Positions 1 to 9,800 of a stretch of 37,636 nt of DNA are shown one piece after another; positions within the stretch are counted from its first letter, which is position 1; each line of letters opens with the position of its first letter. The translations under genes were made by a program, and so were the position numbers. Origin of the DNA: Anaerolineales bacterium (lineage in GTDB: Bacteria > Chloroflexota > Anaerolineae > Anaerolineales > Villigracilaceae); NCBI GenBank assembly GCA_020060235.1, contig JAGVAO010000187.1, positions 1 to 37,636 of the forward strand, read 5' to 3'. The notes beneath the pieces were generated by a model. It was given only the letters and a program-made list of their open reading frames with translations. It made no database searches and was not told the DNA's origin.

Positions 1-72
1 AAAATCCTTGTGCTATAGTGATGCTCTAAAACAATCCTGTTTTCAATATTTTGAACCGGGAAATCCTCTGAG

Positions 73-83
73 AAGGAGGTGAT
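73..83 (+). other. Strong Shine-Dalgarno-like sequence without an obvious gene
   Basis: The 11 bases AAGGAGGTGAT match the reverse complement of the usual bacterial 16S rRNA 3' end. No start codon lies at a normal distance: the nearest ATG (102) is about 20 bases further and opens only a 9-codon frame ending before 131. The binding-protein gene starting at 165 has its own AGGAGG at 150-155. It may be a ribosome standby site or a leader-peptide signal. The rest of 1-164 is AT-rich upstream DNA with no promoter I can place securely. Confidence 0.4.
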
Positions 84-164
84 TAACGGCACGATACATT
101 CATGAACCCCCCAGTTTGTTGTATCCCATAAACCCGTTTTAAATTTCTCAGGAGGAGAAATACA

Positions 165-2753
165 ATGCTTAAGAACCGTTTGATGTTCGTTTTTGGTTTG
201 TTGATTGTCGCAAGCCTGGTTCTGGCCGCCTGCGGCCCGGCTGCCACCCCGGAGGCCCCCGCTGCGCCCGCTGAACCGGCTGCTCCTGCCGAACCGGCTG
301 CTCCTGCCGAACCGGAACCGACTGCCGTTCCGGAACCGACTGCCGTTCCGCGCACCACCCGCACCGGCGGCTGGCTCGACCAGATTACCATGGTCGCTGT
401 CACGACCGACTCGGTCATCACCCAGCTCCAGGCTGGCGAAATTGATATCTACGCTGCGACCCTTGGCCGCGCTGAAGACTATCGCGCCGCCCAGGATGCC
501 GGTCTGCAGACCATGACCGCCTATGGTGGTTACTACGAGTTGACCTTCAACCCGGTTGGCGGTGGCGACAATGGCGCGACCTTTGAATCGACCGGCAAAC
601 TCAACCCGTTTGCTATCCCGGCCATTCGCGAAGCCATGAACATGCTGGTTGACCGCGATTACATCGTCCAGGAAATCTATGGTGGCCTGGCTGTGCCGAA
701 GTTCTTCCCCATCAACAGCGCCTTCCCCGACTATGCCCTGCTGGCCGATGTTGCCCGCGAACTGGAAGCCGTATACGCTTTCGACGAAGCCAAAGCCCAG
801 GAAGTCATCGATGCTGAAATGACAGCCCTCGGTGCCGAGAAGGTCGATGGCAAGTGGAACTTCAACGGCGAACCGGTTGTTATCAGCCTGCTCATCCGTA
901 ACGATGGCGACGGCACCCGTCTGCCGATTGGTAACTATGTTGCCGACCAGCTCGAGAAGATTGGTTTCGAAACCTTCCGCGATTACAAGACCTCTTCAGA
1001 AGCCTCCCCCATCTGGATTAGTGGCAACCCGGCCGATGGCGCCTTCCACATCTACACCGGCGGTTGGATTACCACCGCTGTGAGCCGCGATGATGGCAGC
1101 AACTTCCAGTTCTTCTACACTCCCGATGGCCTGGGCTCCCCGCTGTGGGCTGCCTACAAGCCGACTGAAGAGTTTTATAACCTGTCGGTCGTTCTTGCCA
1201 ACAATGACTTCAAGACCGTTGAAGAGCGCCGCGAACTGTTTGCCGAGGCCCTGCGCCTGAGCATGGAAGACTCCACCCGCGTGTGGCTGGTTGACCAGAC
1301 CGCCTTCAGCCCTCTGCGCCCCGGCATCGAAGTCGCTGCTGACCTCGCTGGTGGTATCCAGGGCGGTTCGCTGCAAGGCTTCACCCTGCGCTACACCGGC
1401 CAGGAAGGTGGCAACCTGACTTATGCCATGTCTGACCTGCTGACCGACCCGTGGAACCCTGTTGCTGGCTCGAACTGGGTCTATGACACCGCTCCGAAGC
1501 GCATCATCAACGACTACGGTGTCATTCCTGACCCCTTCACTGGCTTGCAATGGCCCAGCCGCGTCGAATCTGCGGTCGTAACGGTCCAGACTGGCCTGCC
1601 GGTTGGCAAGACCCTCGACTGGGTCGAGCTCGAGTTTGCTGATGAAATTGTTGTTCCGGAAGACGCTTTCGTCGACTGGGATGCCGAAAACCAGGTCTTC
1701 ATCACCTCTGCTGAGAAATTCCCCGAAGGCCAGACTGCCCTGCGTAAGAGCGTTGTGACCTACCCGGCCGACTTCTACTCGAAGACCAAGTGGCACGACG
1801 GCAACAACTTCTCGCCCGCCGACTTCCTGATGCTGTGGATTATGACCTTCGACCGCGCCAATGAAGGCAGCGCCATCTATGATGAAGGAGCCGTTTCTGC
1901 CTTCAACAGCTTCATGTCCGCCTTCAAGGGTTTCCGCATCACTTCGGCTGACCCCTTCACCTTCGAGTTCTACTCTGACCTTTACCAGTTGGATGCCGAG
2001 CTGAATGTCACCACCAGCTGGCCCGAGTACGGCTTTGGTAACGGTTCCTGGTACATGATTGCAATCGGCAACCTGGCTGAAGCCAATGGTGAACTGGCCT
2101 ACTCGTCTGCCAAGGCTGACACCAACGAAGTCGAGTGGATGTCCTACATCGACGGCCCGAGCCTCGAAGTCCTGGGCAAGTACCTCGACCAGGCTATTGC
2201 CGAGCAGTACATCCCCTACGAAGCCACCCTCGGTCAGTACATCACCCCCGACCAGGCTGTTGCCGCTTACACCAACTACAAAGCCTTCTTTGACCGCCAG
2301 GGTCACTACTGGGTCGCCACCGGCCCGTACTTCCTCGACAAAGTCTTCAGCGTCGAGAAGACCCTGACCATCAAGCACAACCCCGACCATCAGGACCTGT
2401 CGGATGAGTGGTCTGGCTTTGCCTCGCCCAAGATTGCCGAAGCCGAAGTTGACGGCGAAGGCCGTGTGACCATCGGCAGCGAAGCTGTCTTCGATGTCTA
2501 CGTAACCTTCGAAGGCGAAGACTACCCGTTGGCTGAACTTGGCAACGTCAAGTACCTGCTCTTCGATGCCACCGGCGCCCTGGTGACCGTTGGCGAAGCG
2601 GAAGCGGTGGAAGATGGTTACTTCACCGTTACCCTGAGCGCGGAAGACACCGCGAAGTTGGCCGAAGGCTCGAACAAGTTGGAAGTTGTCATAGTTTCCA
2701 AACTCGTCAGCATCCCGACCTTCGTTTCCTTCGAGTTTGTGACTTCCCAATAG
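165..2753 (+). CDS. Peptide/nickel-type ABC transporter substrate-binding lipoprotein (SBP family 5), apparently permuted
   Basis: Extracytoplasmic solute receptor of the DppA/OppA type, presumably delivering peptides or similar ligands to the permeases encoded next. A lipoprotein signal ends in LAAC (Cys23), followed by an Ala/Pro/Glu repeat linker to about residue 62. At 862 residues it is much longer than the usual 500-600. The segment order is odd. The QLQAGEIDIY motif (87-96) and the IREAMNMLVDRDYIV helix (154-168), normally in the C-terminal half, come first. The WHDG...SPADF segment (from 543) and the TGPYF segment (about 719), normally N-terminal, come after them. The last 100 residues look like an Ig-like beta domain. 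The ATG at 165 is preceded by AGGAGG at 150-155. It is first in the operon and followed by a strong hairpin. Family assignment is secure; ligand is unknown. Confidence 0.88.
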   Translation: MLKNRLMFVFGLLIVASLVLAACGPAATPEAPAAPAEPAAPAEPAAPAEPEPTAVPEPTAVPRTTRTGGWLDQITMVAVTTDSVITQLQAGEIDIYAATLGRAEDYRAAQDAGLQTMTAYGGYYELTFNPVGGGDNGATFESTGKLNPFAIPAIREAMNMLVDRDYIVQEIYGGLAVPKFFPINSAFPDYALLADVARELEAVYAFDEAKAQEVIDAEMTALGAEKVDGKWNFNGEPVVISLLIRNDGDGTRLPIGNYVADQLEKIGFETFRDYKTSSEASPIWISGNPADGAFHIYTGGWITTAVSRDDGSNFQFFYTPDGLGSPLWAAYKPTEEFYNLSVVLANNDFKTVEERRELFAEALRLSMEDSTRVWLVDQTAFSPLRPGIEVAADLAGGIQGGSLQGFTLRYTGQEGGNLTYAMSDLLTDPWNPVAGSNWVYDTAPKRIINDYGVIPDPFTGLQWPSRVESAVVTVQTGLPVGKTLDWVELEFADEIVVPEDAFVDWDAENQVFITSAEKFPEGQTALRKSVVTYPADFYSKTKWHDGNNFSPADFLMLWIMTFDRANEGSAIYDEGAVSAFNSFMSAFKGFRITSADPFTFEFYSDLYQLDAELNVTTSWPEYGFGNGSWYMIAIGNLAEANGELAYSSAKADTNEVEWMSYIDGPSLEVLGKYLDQAIAEQYIPYEATLGQYITPDQAVAAYTNYKAFFDRQGHYWVATGPYFLDKVFSVEKTLTIKHNPDHQDLSDEWSGFASPKIAEAEVDGEGRVTIGSEAVFDVYVTFEGEDYPLAELGNVKYLLFDATGALVTVGEAEAVEDGYFTVTLSAEDTAKLAEGSNKLEVVIVSKLVSIPTFVSFEFVTSQ

Positions 2754-2775
2754 TCCTCCAAACGCAACAATGAAA

Positions 2776-2809
2776 ACGTCAGGGGCAAGGGTAACCTTGC
2801 CCCTGACGT
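2776..2809 (+). terminator. Intercistronic GUAA-loop hairpin between binding protein and permease genes
   Basis: A perfect 15-bp inverted repeat (arms 2776-2790 and 2795-2809) with loop GTAA, which as RNA is a GNRA tetraloop. No clean T-run follows, only CCATCTCTCTTTA. It is therefore more likely an mRNA stabiliser or partial terminator that raises the dose of the binding protein over the permeases than a full stop. Confidence 0.7.
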
Positions 2810-2862
2810 ACCATCTCTCTTTAGCGTATCCCCATTATCTTCTTATTCCAAAGAGAAGGCTC

Positions 2863-3990
2863 ATGACAGAATCTACAGCAGTTCAGTCAAACGAAGCCGC
2901 TTCATTTGCGCAGAAGTCGGCTTCTCAAACGTTTAACCGCCTGCTTAAATATACGGCAGTGCGCCTGGTCACCCTGTTTGTTACTGTTGTGATTGGCGTC
3001 TACCTGACCATCCTGATTGCTAATATGGGCGGTTATGTTGACCAAATCTTGAAAGGCGAAATTCGCCAGGGTATTTCCACCGCGGTTTCGATGGACCCGG
3101 CTTTGCGCGAACTGTCAGTTGAGCAGCGCAGTGAAATGATTGCTGACCGAATCCGTATCGAGGAAGAGCGCCTGGGTTTGAACCGGCCTTTTGCCATTCG
3201 CAGCCTGACCTATCTTTGGAATGCCCTTCGGCTGGAATTCGGACGCGCGATGAACATGACCAGCGACAGCGGCTCAAGGCTGGTCAAAAACATCATTCTT
3301 GAGCGCCTGCCTTCCACCCTGGTTTTGTTTGGGTTGTCAAACCTGGCCCTGTTTTTCACCAGCGTCTTCCTCGCGCTGGCGCTTTCACGTCATTACGGCA
3401 GTTTTATTGACAAAGCCGTTGTTGCCCTCTCGCCAACCTCGGCGGCCCCGCCCTGGTTTTATGGCATTTTCCTGATATTGATTTTTGCCGCGCTCTTGCG
3501 TTGGCTGCCTTTTGGCGGCATGGTTGCTGCCCCTCCGCCAGATAACCCGTTTGAATATGCCCTGAGCCTGATGCGCCACATGATTTTGCCTGCGTCTTCG
3601 CTCATTTTGTCCTCGATTTTCTTGAGCATTTACAACTGGCGAACCTTTTTCCTCATCTATTCCAGTGAAGATTACGTCGAGATGGCCAAAGCCAAAGGCC
3701 TGAACTCGCGCGATATTGAACGCCGCTACATCCTTCGCCCAACCCTGCCGACCATTATTACCAGTTTTGCCCTTTTGCTGATTGGCCTGTGGGGCGGCGC
3801 GATTATTACCGAGACCGTCTTCAACTGGCCTGGCCTGGGACGCACGGTTTTCCGGGCCATTGGTCAGTATGATACGCCTGTGATTGTGGCCTCGACCATT
3901 ATTTTTGCCTACCTGCTGGCTGTAACGGTTTTCCTGCTTGACTTCATCTATGCCCTGGTGGACCCCAGGGTTAAAGTAGGTGGTAACTAA
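2863..3990 (+). CDS. Peptide/nickel-type ABC transporter permease, DppB-like
   Basis: Inner-membrane permease subunit (BPD_transp_1 fold), 375 residues from the chosen start. I chose ATG 2863 (protein begins MTESTAV), preceded by AGAGAAGG. An upstream in-frame ATG at 2770 sits at the edge of the hairpin and adds an implausible 31-residue extension. An N-terminal membrane segment is followed by an extracytoplasmic region with the ERLGLNRPF sequence typical of DppB-like proteins. Several more membrane helices follow. The ATPase-contact (EAA) loop is visible as EDYVEMAKAKGLNSRDIERR with the following ILRPTLP. It lies two bases before the second permease, so the pair is probably co-translated. 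Confidence 0.9.
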   Translation: MTESTAVQSNEAASFAQKSASQTFNRLLKYTAVRLVTLFVTVVIGVYLTILIANMGGYVDQILKGEIRQGISTAVSMDPALRELSVEQRSEMIADRIRIEEERLGLNRPFAIRSLTYLWNALRLEFGRAMNMTSDSGSRLVKNIILERLPSTLVLFGLSNLALFFTSVFLALALSRHYGSFIDKAVVALSPTSAAPPWFYGIFLILIFAALLRWLPFGGMVAAPPPDNPFEYALSLMRHMILPASSLILSSIFLSIYNWRTFFLIYSSEDYVEMAKAKGLNSRDIERRYILRPTLPTIITSFALLLIGLWGGAIITETVFNWPGLGRTVFRAIGQYDTPVIVASTIIFAYLLAVTVFLLDFIYALVDPRVKVGGN

Positions 3991-3992
3991 TT

Positions 3993-5360
3993 ATGAAAAA
4001 TTTTCTAAGATTTTTGAGCGAGATAGTGCAGTACCCCTCTGCGATTGTTGGGGTTACGATTATCACCCTCATGATTGCAATTGGCGTTTATGCAATGGTG
4101 AGCATTCCTTACGATGAAGCAGTTCGTTTGTGGCGTGGTGGGGAGGATGTCTGGTATCAGAATCCCAGAAATGCTGCTCCGTCATGGTTCAATTACTTTA
4201 CCCCAAAGAAACTACCCGAAACAATCCTGATAACCAGTTTCGAGGAAGAAAACCCGGTCTTGCGGAAAGAACTTGCTGAAAAAACAATTCTGCCGCGTGA
4301 GGCTGGCGGGGATGAGATTATCCTGACCTATACTTTCGAGTACGATTACGATGAATTTCCCAAGGACCTAATCATCTACTTCCGTTCTCGCTATAACGAA
4401 AAATTGCCCTTTGTGGCTGTCCGCTGGTACACCCCCGATGAGCGGGAAATCCGGGTTGCGGATATGAGCATCCAGGCCCGCCAGACCTATCGCATTGTGC
4501 AAGACCAGCGCCTGGTGCGTCGCCTTCGCGGCCTTTCTCCTGAAATAGGCCTGTTTGCTGACCCTGAATCTGAGACGCCTGTGCCGCTCAAAGGCACTTA
4601 TAAAATGGTCATTGAAGGCCTTACCTTCGAGCAGGCATCCAACATTGATGCCGAATTTGTTTTGCACGGCCAATTGCATGGTTGGGCTGGCACCGACCAC
4701 CTGCGCCGCGACCTGACGGTTGCCTTGTTGTGGGGCATCCCGATTGCGTTGGCTTTCGGCCTGGTGGCCTCGCTGGGCACCGGTGTGGCGACCATGATTA
4801 TTGCGGCCATAGGCGTCTGGTTTGGCGGCTGGGTGGACGACCTCATCCAGCGCATCACCGAAATTAACCTGGTATTGCCCTTCCTTTCCATCCTGATTAT
4901 GGTGGGAACCTTCTATTCGCGCAGTATCTGGGTGATTCTCGGGTTTACAATTTTGCTGAGCATCTTTACCGGGGCAATTAAGAGTTATCGCGCCATCTTC
5001 ATGCAAGTGCGCGAATCGACTTATATTGAGGCGGCCCGCGCCTACGGCGCCAGCGATGGGCGCATTATTTTCCGTTACCTCATCCCGCGCATTATCCCCC
5101 TGCTCATCCCCGGCCTGGTGATTGGCATTCCGGCTTTCGTGTTCCTGGAAGCGGCGCTGGCCTTCCTCGGCTTGGGCGACCCCGTCTTGCCAACTTGGGG
5201 CAAAATTATCAATGACGCCCAGTTCAATGGCGCATTGTATAACGGCTTTTATTACTGGATTGTCCAGCCTGCCGTGCTTCTGATGCTGACAGGTTTGGCT
5301 TTCTCGTCCCTGGGCTTTGCCCTCGACCGCATCTTCAACCCCCGCTTGCGAGGTATGTAA
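3993..5360 (+). CDS. Peptide/nickel-type ABC transporter permease, DppC-like, with large extracytoplasmic insertion
   Basis: Second permease subunit, 455 residues against the usual 280-320. The excess is a region of about 190 residues (roughly 40-230) between the first membrane helix (about 16-36) and the conserved core. It is charged and beta-rich in appearance, so it is probably extracytoplasmic. The core has the EAA loop (STYIEAARAYGASDGRIIFR) and the LIPRIIPLLIPG stretch of DppC proteins, ending with GFALDRIFNPRLRGM. It follows dppB by 2 bases and precedes the ATPase gene by 3. The insertion may contact the unusually large binding protein (inference). Confidence 0.9.
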   Translation: MKNFLRFLSEIVQYPSAIVGVTIITLMIAIGVYAMVSIPYDEAVRLWRGGEDVWYQNPRNAAPSWFNYFTPKKLPETILITSFEEENPVLRKELAEKTILPREAGGDEIILTYTFEYDYDEFPKDLIIYFRSRYNEKLPFVAVRWYTPDEREIRVADMSIQARQTYRIVQDQRLVRRLRGLSPEIGLFADPESETPVPLKGTYKMVIEGLTFEQASNIDAEFVLHGQLHGWAGTDHLRRDLTVALLWGIPIALAFGLVASLGTGVATMIIAAIGVWFGGWVDDLIQRITEINLVLPFLSILIMVGTFYSRSIWVILGFTILLSIFTGAIKSYRAIFMQVRESTYIEAARAYGASDGRIIFRYLIPRIIPLLIPGLVIGIPAFVFLEAALAFLGLGDPVLPTWGKIINDAQFNGALYNGFYYWIVQPAVLLMLTGLAFSSLGFALDRIFNPRLRGM

Positions 5361-5363
5361 TTC

Positions 5364-6320
5364 ATGGCTGAAAAAAACTTACTTACCATCAAAGACCTGG
5401 TTTTGTACTTCCGCACGTCGAAGGGCGCTGTCAAAGCGGTAGACAAGGTCAATTTTGAGCTGGGTTTCCGTGAAGCGGTGGTTGTCCTGGGCGAATCTGG
5501 CTGCGGCAAAACCTCGCTGGCCAAGGCCTTGCTACGGCTCCTTCCTCGCAATGTTGAAGCCTATAGCGGCTCCATTGTTTTGGATGGGCTGGATACAATG
5601 GCTCTGAACGATGAAGAATACCGCCAGCAAATCCGCTGGGTGCGCATGTCGCTGGTGCCGCAAGCGGCGATGAATTCGCTCAACCCGGTTCTGCGGGTTG
5701 GCGACCAGGTGGCTGAACCGATGATGGTTCATCATGGCGTGAAGAAAGAAGAAGCGCTCGAGCAGGCCAAAAAGATGTTCCAGCATGTCGGCGTCCCGGC
5801 TGACTTCCTGACCCGTTACGCCTTCGAGTTAAGCGGCGGTATGCGCCAGCGAGTGGCGATTGCCATGTCGTTGGTGACGGCTCCCAGCCTGATTGTGCTC
5901 GATGAGCCGACCTCTGCCCTGGATGTGTTGACTCAGGCCAACATCTTCAACGTGCTTAAGCGCATCAAGAAGGAACTGGAAATCAGTTTCATCCTCATTA
6001 CGCACGACATTGCCACTTCGAGCGAACTGGCAGACCGTGTGGCGGTTATGTATGCCGGTCAGATTATCGAATCGAGCGATGCCATGGGTTTCTTTACCGA
6101 GCCGCTGCATCCTTATTCGCAAATGCTGATGGCCAGCGTGCCGCGTCTGCGAGGCGACAAGGAGCCGATTTTCATCACCGGCCAGCCCCCCAGCCTGTTG
6201 AATCCTCCCACAGGCTGTCGTTTTGCCGACCGCTGTCCGCAGCGATTTGGGAAATGTGACCAGGAACCGCCGGTTTTTGAAAAAGAAGGCCGCCTGGTGA
6301 AGTGCTGGTTGTACGAATAG
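5364..6320 (+). CDS. Peptide/nickel-type ABC transporter ATPase, DppD-like
   Basis: Cytoplasmic ATPase that powers import, 318 residues, normal for the family. Visible motifs are Walker [10 protein letters not shown] (43-51), Q-loop VPQAAMNSLNP, signature LSGGMRQR, Walker B LIVLDEPTSALD and switch His in ILITHD. The C-terminal oligopeptide-transporter tail has HPYSQML and the GCRFADRCPQRFGKC cysteine cluster ending in CWLYE. The ATG at 5364 lies three bases after the permease stop codon. It pairs with the next ATPase as the D/F heterodimer usual for this importer class. Confidence 0.92.
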   Translation: MAEKNLLTIKDLVLYFRTSKGAVKAVDKVNFELGFREAVVVLGESGCGKTSLAKALLRLLPRNVEAYSGSIVLDGLDTMALNDEEYRQQIRWVRMSLVPQAAMNSLNPVLRVGDQVAEPMMVHHGVKKEEALEQAKKMFQHVGVPADFLTRYAFELSGGMRQRVAIAMSLVTAPSLIVLDEPTSALDVLTQANIFNVLKRIKKELEISFILITHDIATSSELADRVAVMYAGQIIESSDAMGFFTEPLHPYSQMLMASVPRLRGDKEPIFITGQPPSLLNPPTGCRFADRCPQRFGKCDQEPPVFEKEGRLVKCWLYE

Positions 6321-6342
6321 ACGGGAACTGAGGAGCAATCGA

Positions 6343-7362
6343 ATGGCTTTGAATGAATTGAATACTGCGGCCCCTGCCGTGCAAGCTGGCGATACCTTGC
6401 TTTCTGTGGATGATTTGCATGTCTGGTTCGAACTCAAACGCTGGGGCTTCGGTCATGCCGGTTATGTCCGCGCTGTGGATGGGGTTTCCTTCAAACTAAG
6501 GTATGGCGAATCGACCGCGGTGGTTGGCGAGAGCGGCTGCGGCAAGTCCAGCCTGATGAAAACTATCCTGGGGATTAATATCCCCACCAAGGGTGACATC
6601 GTTTTCCAGGGACAGCACTTGAGCAAGATGAACCGCCGCGAACTCAAATGGTACCGTTCGCAGGTCGGTTATGTGCAGCAAGACCCCTACGGCGCGTTGG
6701 CGCCTTTCATGAACGTGGAGCGCATTCTTGAAGAGCCGCTCATCATTCATGGCGTCAGCAGCAAGACCGAGCGCATGGAGCGCATTTACAAGGTCATGGA
6801 AGAAGTTAAAATGACCCCTGCCGATGACTTCCTGCACAAATTCCCGCATATGTTGAGCGGTGGCCAGCAGCAGCGTATCGTTATTGCCCGCGCCATGATT
6901 TTGGAACCCAAACTCCTGGTTGCGGATGAACCGGTCTCGATGTTGGACGCCTCGGTGCGCGTCGAAATCCTGCGTTTGTTGCGCAACCTGCAAGAGAAGC
7001 ACAACCTGGCGGTGATTTATATCACCCATGACCTCTCGACGGTAAGATATTTCTCCGAGCGTATTTTTGTCATGTATGCTGGTAAACTGGTCGAGAGCAG
7101 CCGGATTGAGCCGTTGGTGCAGCAGCCGCGCCATCCTTATACCCAGGCCCTGCTTGAAGCCACCTCCGACCCGGATGCCAATAACGCCCTGACCTTCCGC
7201 GAACTGCCGCCCGGAGAACCACCCAGCCTGGTTAACCCGCCGGAAGGCTGCCGTTTCCACCCGCGCTGCTCGCAGATTATCAAAGGCCTGTGCGAGGTCG
7301 AGGTTCCGCCGAATTTCGAACCGGCCCCCGAGCATCTTGCCGCTTGTTGGTTATATAAATAA
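6343..7362 (+). CDS. Peptide/nickel-type ABC transporter ATPase, DppF-like
   Basis: Second ATPase of the first pair, 339 residues. Walker A GESGCGKSS, Q-loop YVQQDPYGAL, signature LSGGQQQR, Walker B LLVADEPVSMLD and H-loop YITHD are all present. The C-terminal tail has HPYTQALL and the [10 protein letters not shown] cysteine region ending in CWLYK. The Walker B surroundings read DEPVSMLDASVR, the usual DppF/OppF form, so the protein should be active. It starts 22 bases after the previous gene, with GAGGAG before the ATG. Confidence 0.92.
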   Translation: MALNELNTAAPAVQAGDTLLSVDDLHVWFELKRWGFGHAGYVRAVDGVSFKLRYGESTAVVGESGCGKSSLMKTILGINIPTKGDIVFQGQHLSKMNRRELKWYRSQVGYVQQDPYGALAPFMNVERILEEPLIIHGVSSKTERMERIYKVMEEVKMTPADDFLHKFPHMLSGGQQQRIVIARAMILEPKLLVADEPVSMLDASVRVEILRLLRNLQEKHNLAVIYITHDLSTVRYFSERIFVMYAGKLVESSRIEPLVQQPRHPYTQALLEATSDPDANNALTFRELPPGEPPSLVNPPEGCRFHPRCSQIIKGLCEVEVPPNFEPAPEHLAACWLYK

Positions 7363-7366
7363 AGCG

Positions 7367-7576
7367 ATGTCCCGTTTACGTTACTATCGATTACTGATTA
7401 TTGGTTTTTTGCTGGTTGTGGCAGGTGTTGTCATCCCCTTCTTGACGATAATGGGGACAATCCCTTCAAACCTGTTCATTTTGTTTGCTTCTTATGCAGG
7501 TTCCGTGGTTGGGGTGGCGCTGGCGCTAATCTGGTCGGCTGGCTTTGTCCGCGAACGCCGCGACCATGACAGGTAA
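7367..7576 (+). CDS. Small membrane protein, two predicted helices
   Basis: A 69-residue protein starting at the ATG at 7367, four bases after the ATPase gene. A non-ATG extension to 7337 would overlap the ATPase and is less likely. A basic N-terminus (MSRLRYYR) leads into two hydrophobic helices, with a C-terminal charged end RERRDHDR. I recognise no family. It closes the first transport transcription unit, directly before a strong terminator, so it may be a small accessory of the importer (inference). Confidence 0.6.
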   Translation: MSRLRYYRLLIIGFLLVVAGVVIPFLTIMGTIPSNLFILFASYAGSVVGVALALIWSAGFVRERRDHDR

Positions 7577-7583
7577 TTAGCAC

Positions 7584-7624
7584 AACAGGATGATGAGGCT
7601 TTCAAGGCTCATCATCCTGTTTTT
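7584..7624 (+). terminator. Rho-independent terminator
   Basis: A perfect 14-bp inverted repeat (arms 7584-7597 and 7608-7621) with a run of T at 7620-7624. It separates the first importer unit from the second ATPase pair, which therefore probably needs readthrough or its own promoter. Confidence 0.85.
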
Positions 7625-7662
7625 AATCTAAACTTGCAGCCAAAGCAGGATGGAGACAATTT

Positions 7663-8694
7663 ATGCCTGATGGCAACCAGCCTTTAATTGAAGTCCGTAA
7701 CCTTAAAACATATTTCTTTACCGAAGACGGGGTTGTCAAAGCCGTCGACGGGGTTGATTTTTACGTCAGGCCCGGTGAAGTGCTTGGACTGGTGGGCGAA
7801 TCGGGGTGTGGGAAAAGTGTCACCTCCCTTTCGATTATGCGCCTGATTGGCGCGCCGGGCAAAGTCATCGAAGGGGAAATAATTTTTGAGGGCAAAGACC
7901 TGCTCAAAACAAGCGAAGAAGAAATGATACAGGTGCGCGGCAACCGGATTTCGATGATTTTCCAGCAGCCGCAAACGGCCTTGAATCCGGTTTTCAAAGT
8001 CGGCGACCAGATTGCCGAAGTATTGGAGATTCACCAGGGCATGAACCGCGAAGCGGGACTGGCGCGCGCGATTGAACTGCTCCAGATGGTTGGTATCCCC
8101 GAACCTGAACGCCGCGCCCAGGCGTATCCGCACGAATTGTCGGGAGGCATGGCCCAGCGGGTGATGATTGCAATGGGCCTCGCCTGCGTGCCGAAGTTGC
8201 TGATTGCCGACGAGCCGACGACGGCCCTCGATGTCACCATCCAGGCCCAGATTTTGGACCTGATGCATAACCTTCGCCAGAATATCGGTACAGCCATCAT
8301 CCTGATTACGCATGACCTGGGTGTTGTGGCCGAGATGTGCGAGCGCGTGGCCGTCATGTATGCCGGGCAGATTGTCGAAGAGGCTGACGCCAAGACGATT
8401 TTTGCCAGGCCCCTGCACCCTTATACCCAGGGATTGATTGGCTCTACACCCGTGCTTGGCAATCTTAAAGACCGCCTGGAGGTCATTCCCGGTTCGGTGC
8501 CAAATCTTGTCAACCTGCCGCCGGGATGCCGCTTTGCGCCGCGTTGCCGTGCCCGCGAGGAACATGGCCTGCAAATTTGCACTATCCAGGCTCCTGAACT
8601 TGAACAGACTGAAGCGGAACATAAAGTCCGCTGCTGGTTGTATCAGGATGCCGAGGGCCATCGCGCGCCGCTTAATGTTTCCAGCGTGTTCTGA
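7663..8694 (+). CDS. Peptide/nickel-type ABC transporter ATPase, DppD/OppD-like (second pair)
   Basis: ATPase of 343 residues. Walker A GESGCGKSV, Q-loop IFQQPQTALNPV, signature LSGGMAQR, Walker B LLIADEPTTALDV and H-loop LITHDLGVV are visible. The tail carries HPYTQGLIGSTPVLG and the GCRFAPRCRAREEHG cysteine region ending in CWLYQ. It looks like a canonical OppD, closer to typical family members than the ATPase at 5364 (impression from motifs). ATG 7663 has GGATGGAGA upstream. No permease genes accompany this pair, so it may serve the importer upstream or permeases elsewhere. Confidence 0.92.
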   Translation: MPDGNQPLIEVRNLKTYFFTEDGVVKAVDGVDFYVRPGEVLGLVGESGCGKSVTSLSIMRLIGAPGKVIEGEIIFEGKDLLKTSEEEMIQVRGNRISMIFQQPQTALNPVFKVGDQIAEVLEIHQGMNREAGLARAIELLQMVGIPEPERRAQAYPHELSGGMAQRVMIAMGLACVPKLLIADEPTTALDVTIQAQILDLMHNLRQNIGTAIILITHDLGVVAEMCERVAVMYAGQIVEEADAKTIFARPLHPYTQGLIGSTPVLGNLKDRLEVIPGSVPNLVNLPPGCRFAPRCRAREEHGLQICTIQAPELEQTEAEHKVRCWLYQDAEGHRAPLNVSSVF

Positions 8695-8712
8695 TACCGA
8701 AGGGAAGAGAGC

Positions 8713-9723
<1,011 letters not shown>

Positions 9724-9725
9724 GT

Positions 9726-9759
9726 AAACGCCCTCGTTTTTCGGAGCGGGGGCGTTTTT
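9726..9759 (+). terminator. Rho-independent terminator after the second ATPase pair
   Basis: Inverted repeat with arms around AAACGCCC (9726-9733) and GGGCGTTT (about 9750-9757) followed by a T-run to 9759. It ends the ATPase transcription unit. Confidence 0.8.
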
Positions 9760-9800
9760 GATTTATAATTATCTCATCTCTCTGATTTTAGGTGGCTTTT

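Noticed and set aside
996-2750. 584-codon open frame antisense to the binding-protein gene
   Set aside because: It mirrors the codon bias of the real gene on the other strand; its product resembles no known family and it has no ribosome binding site.
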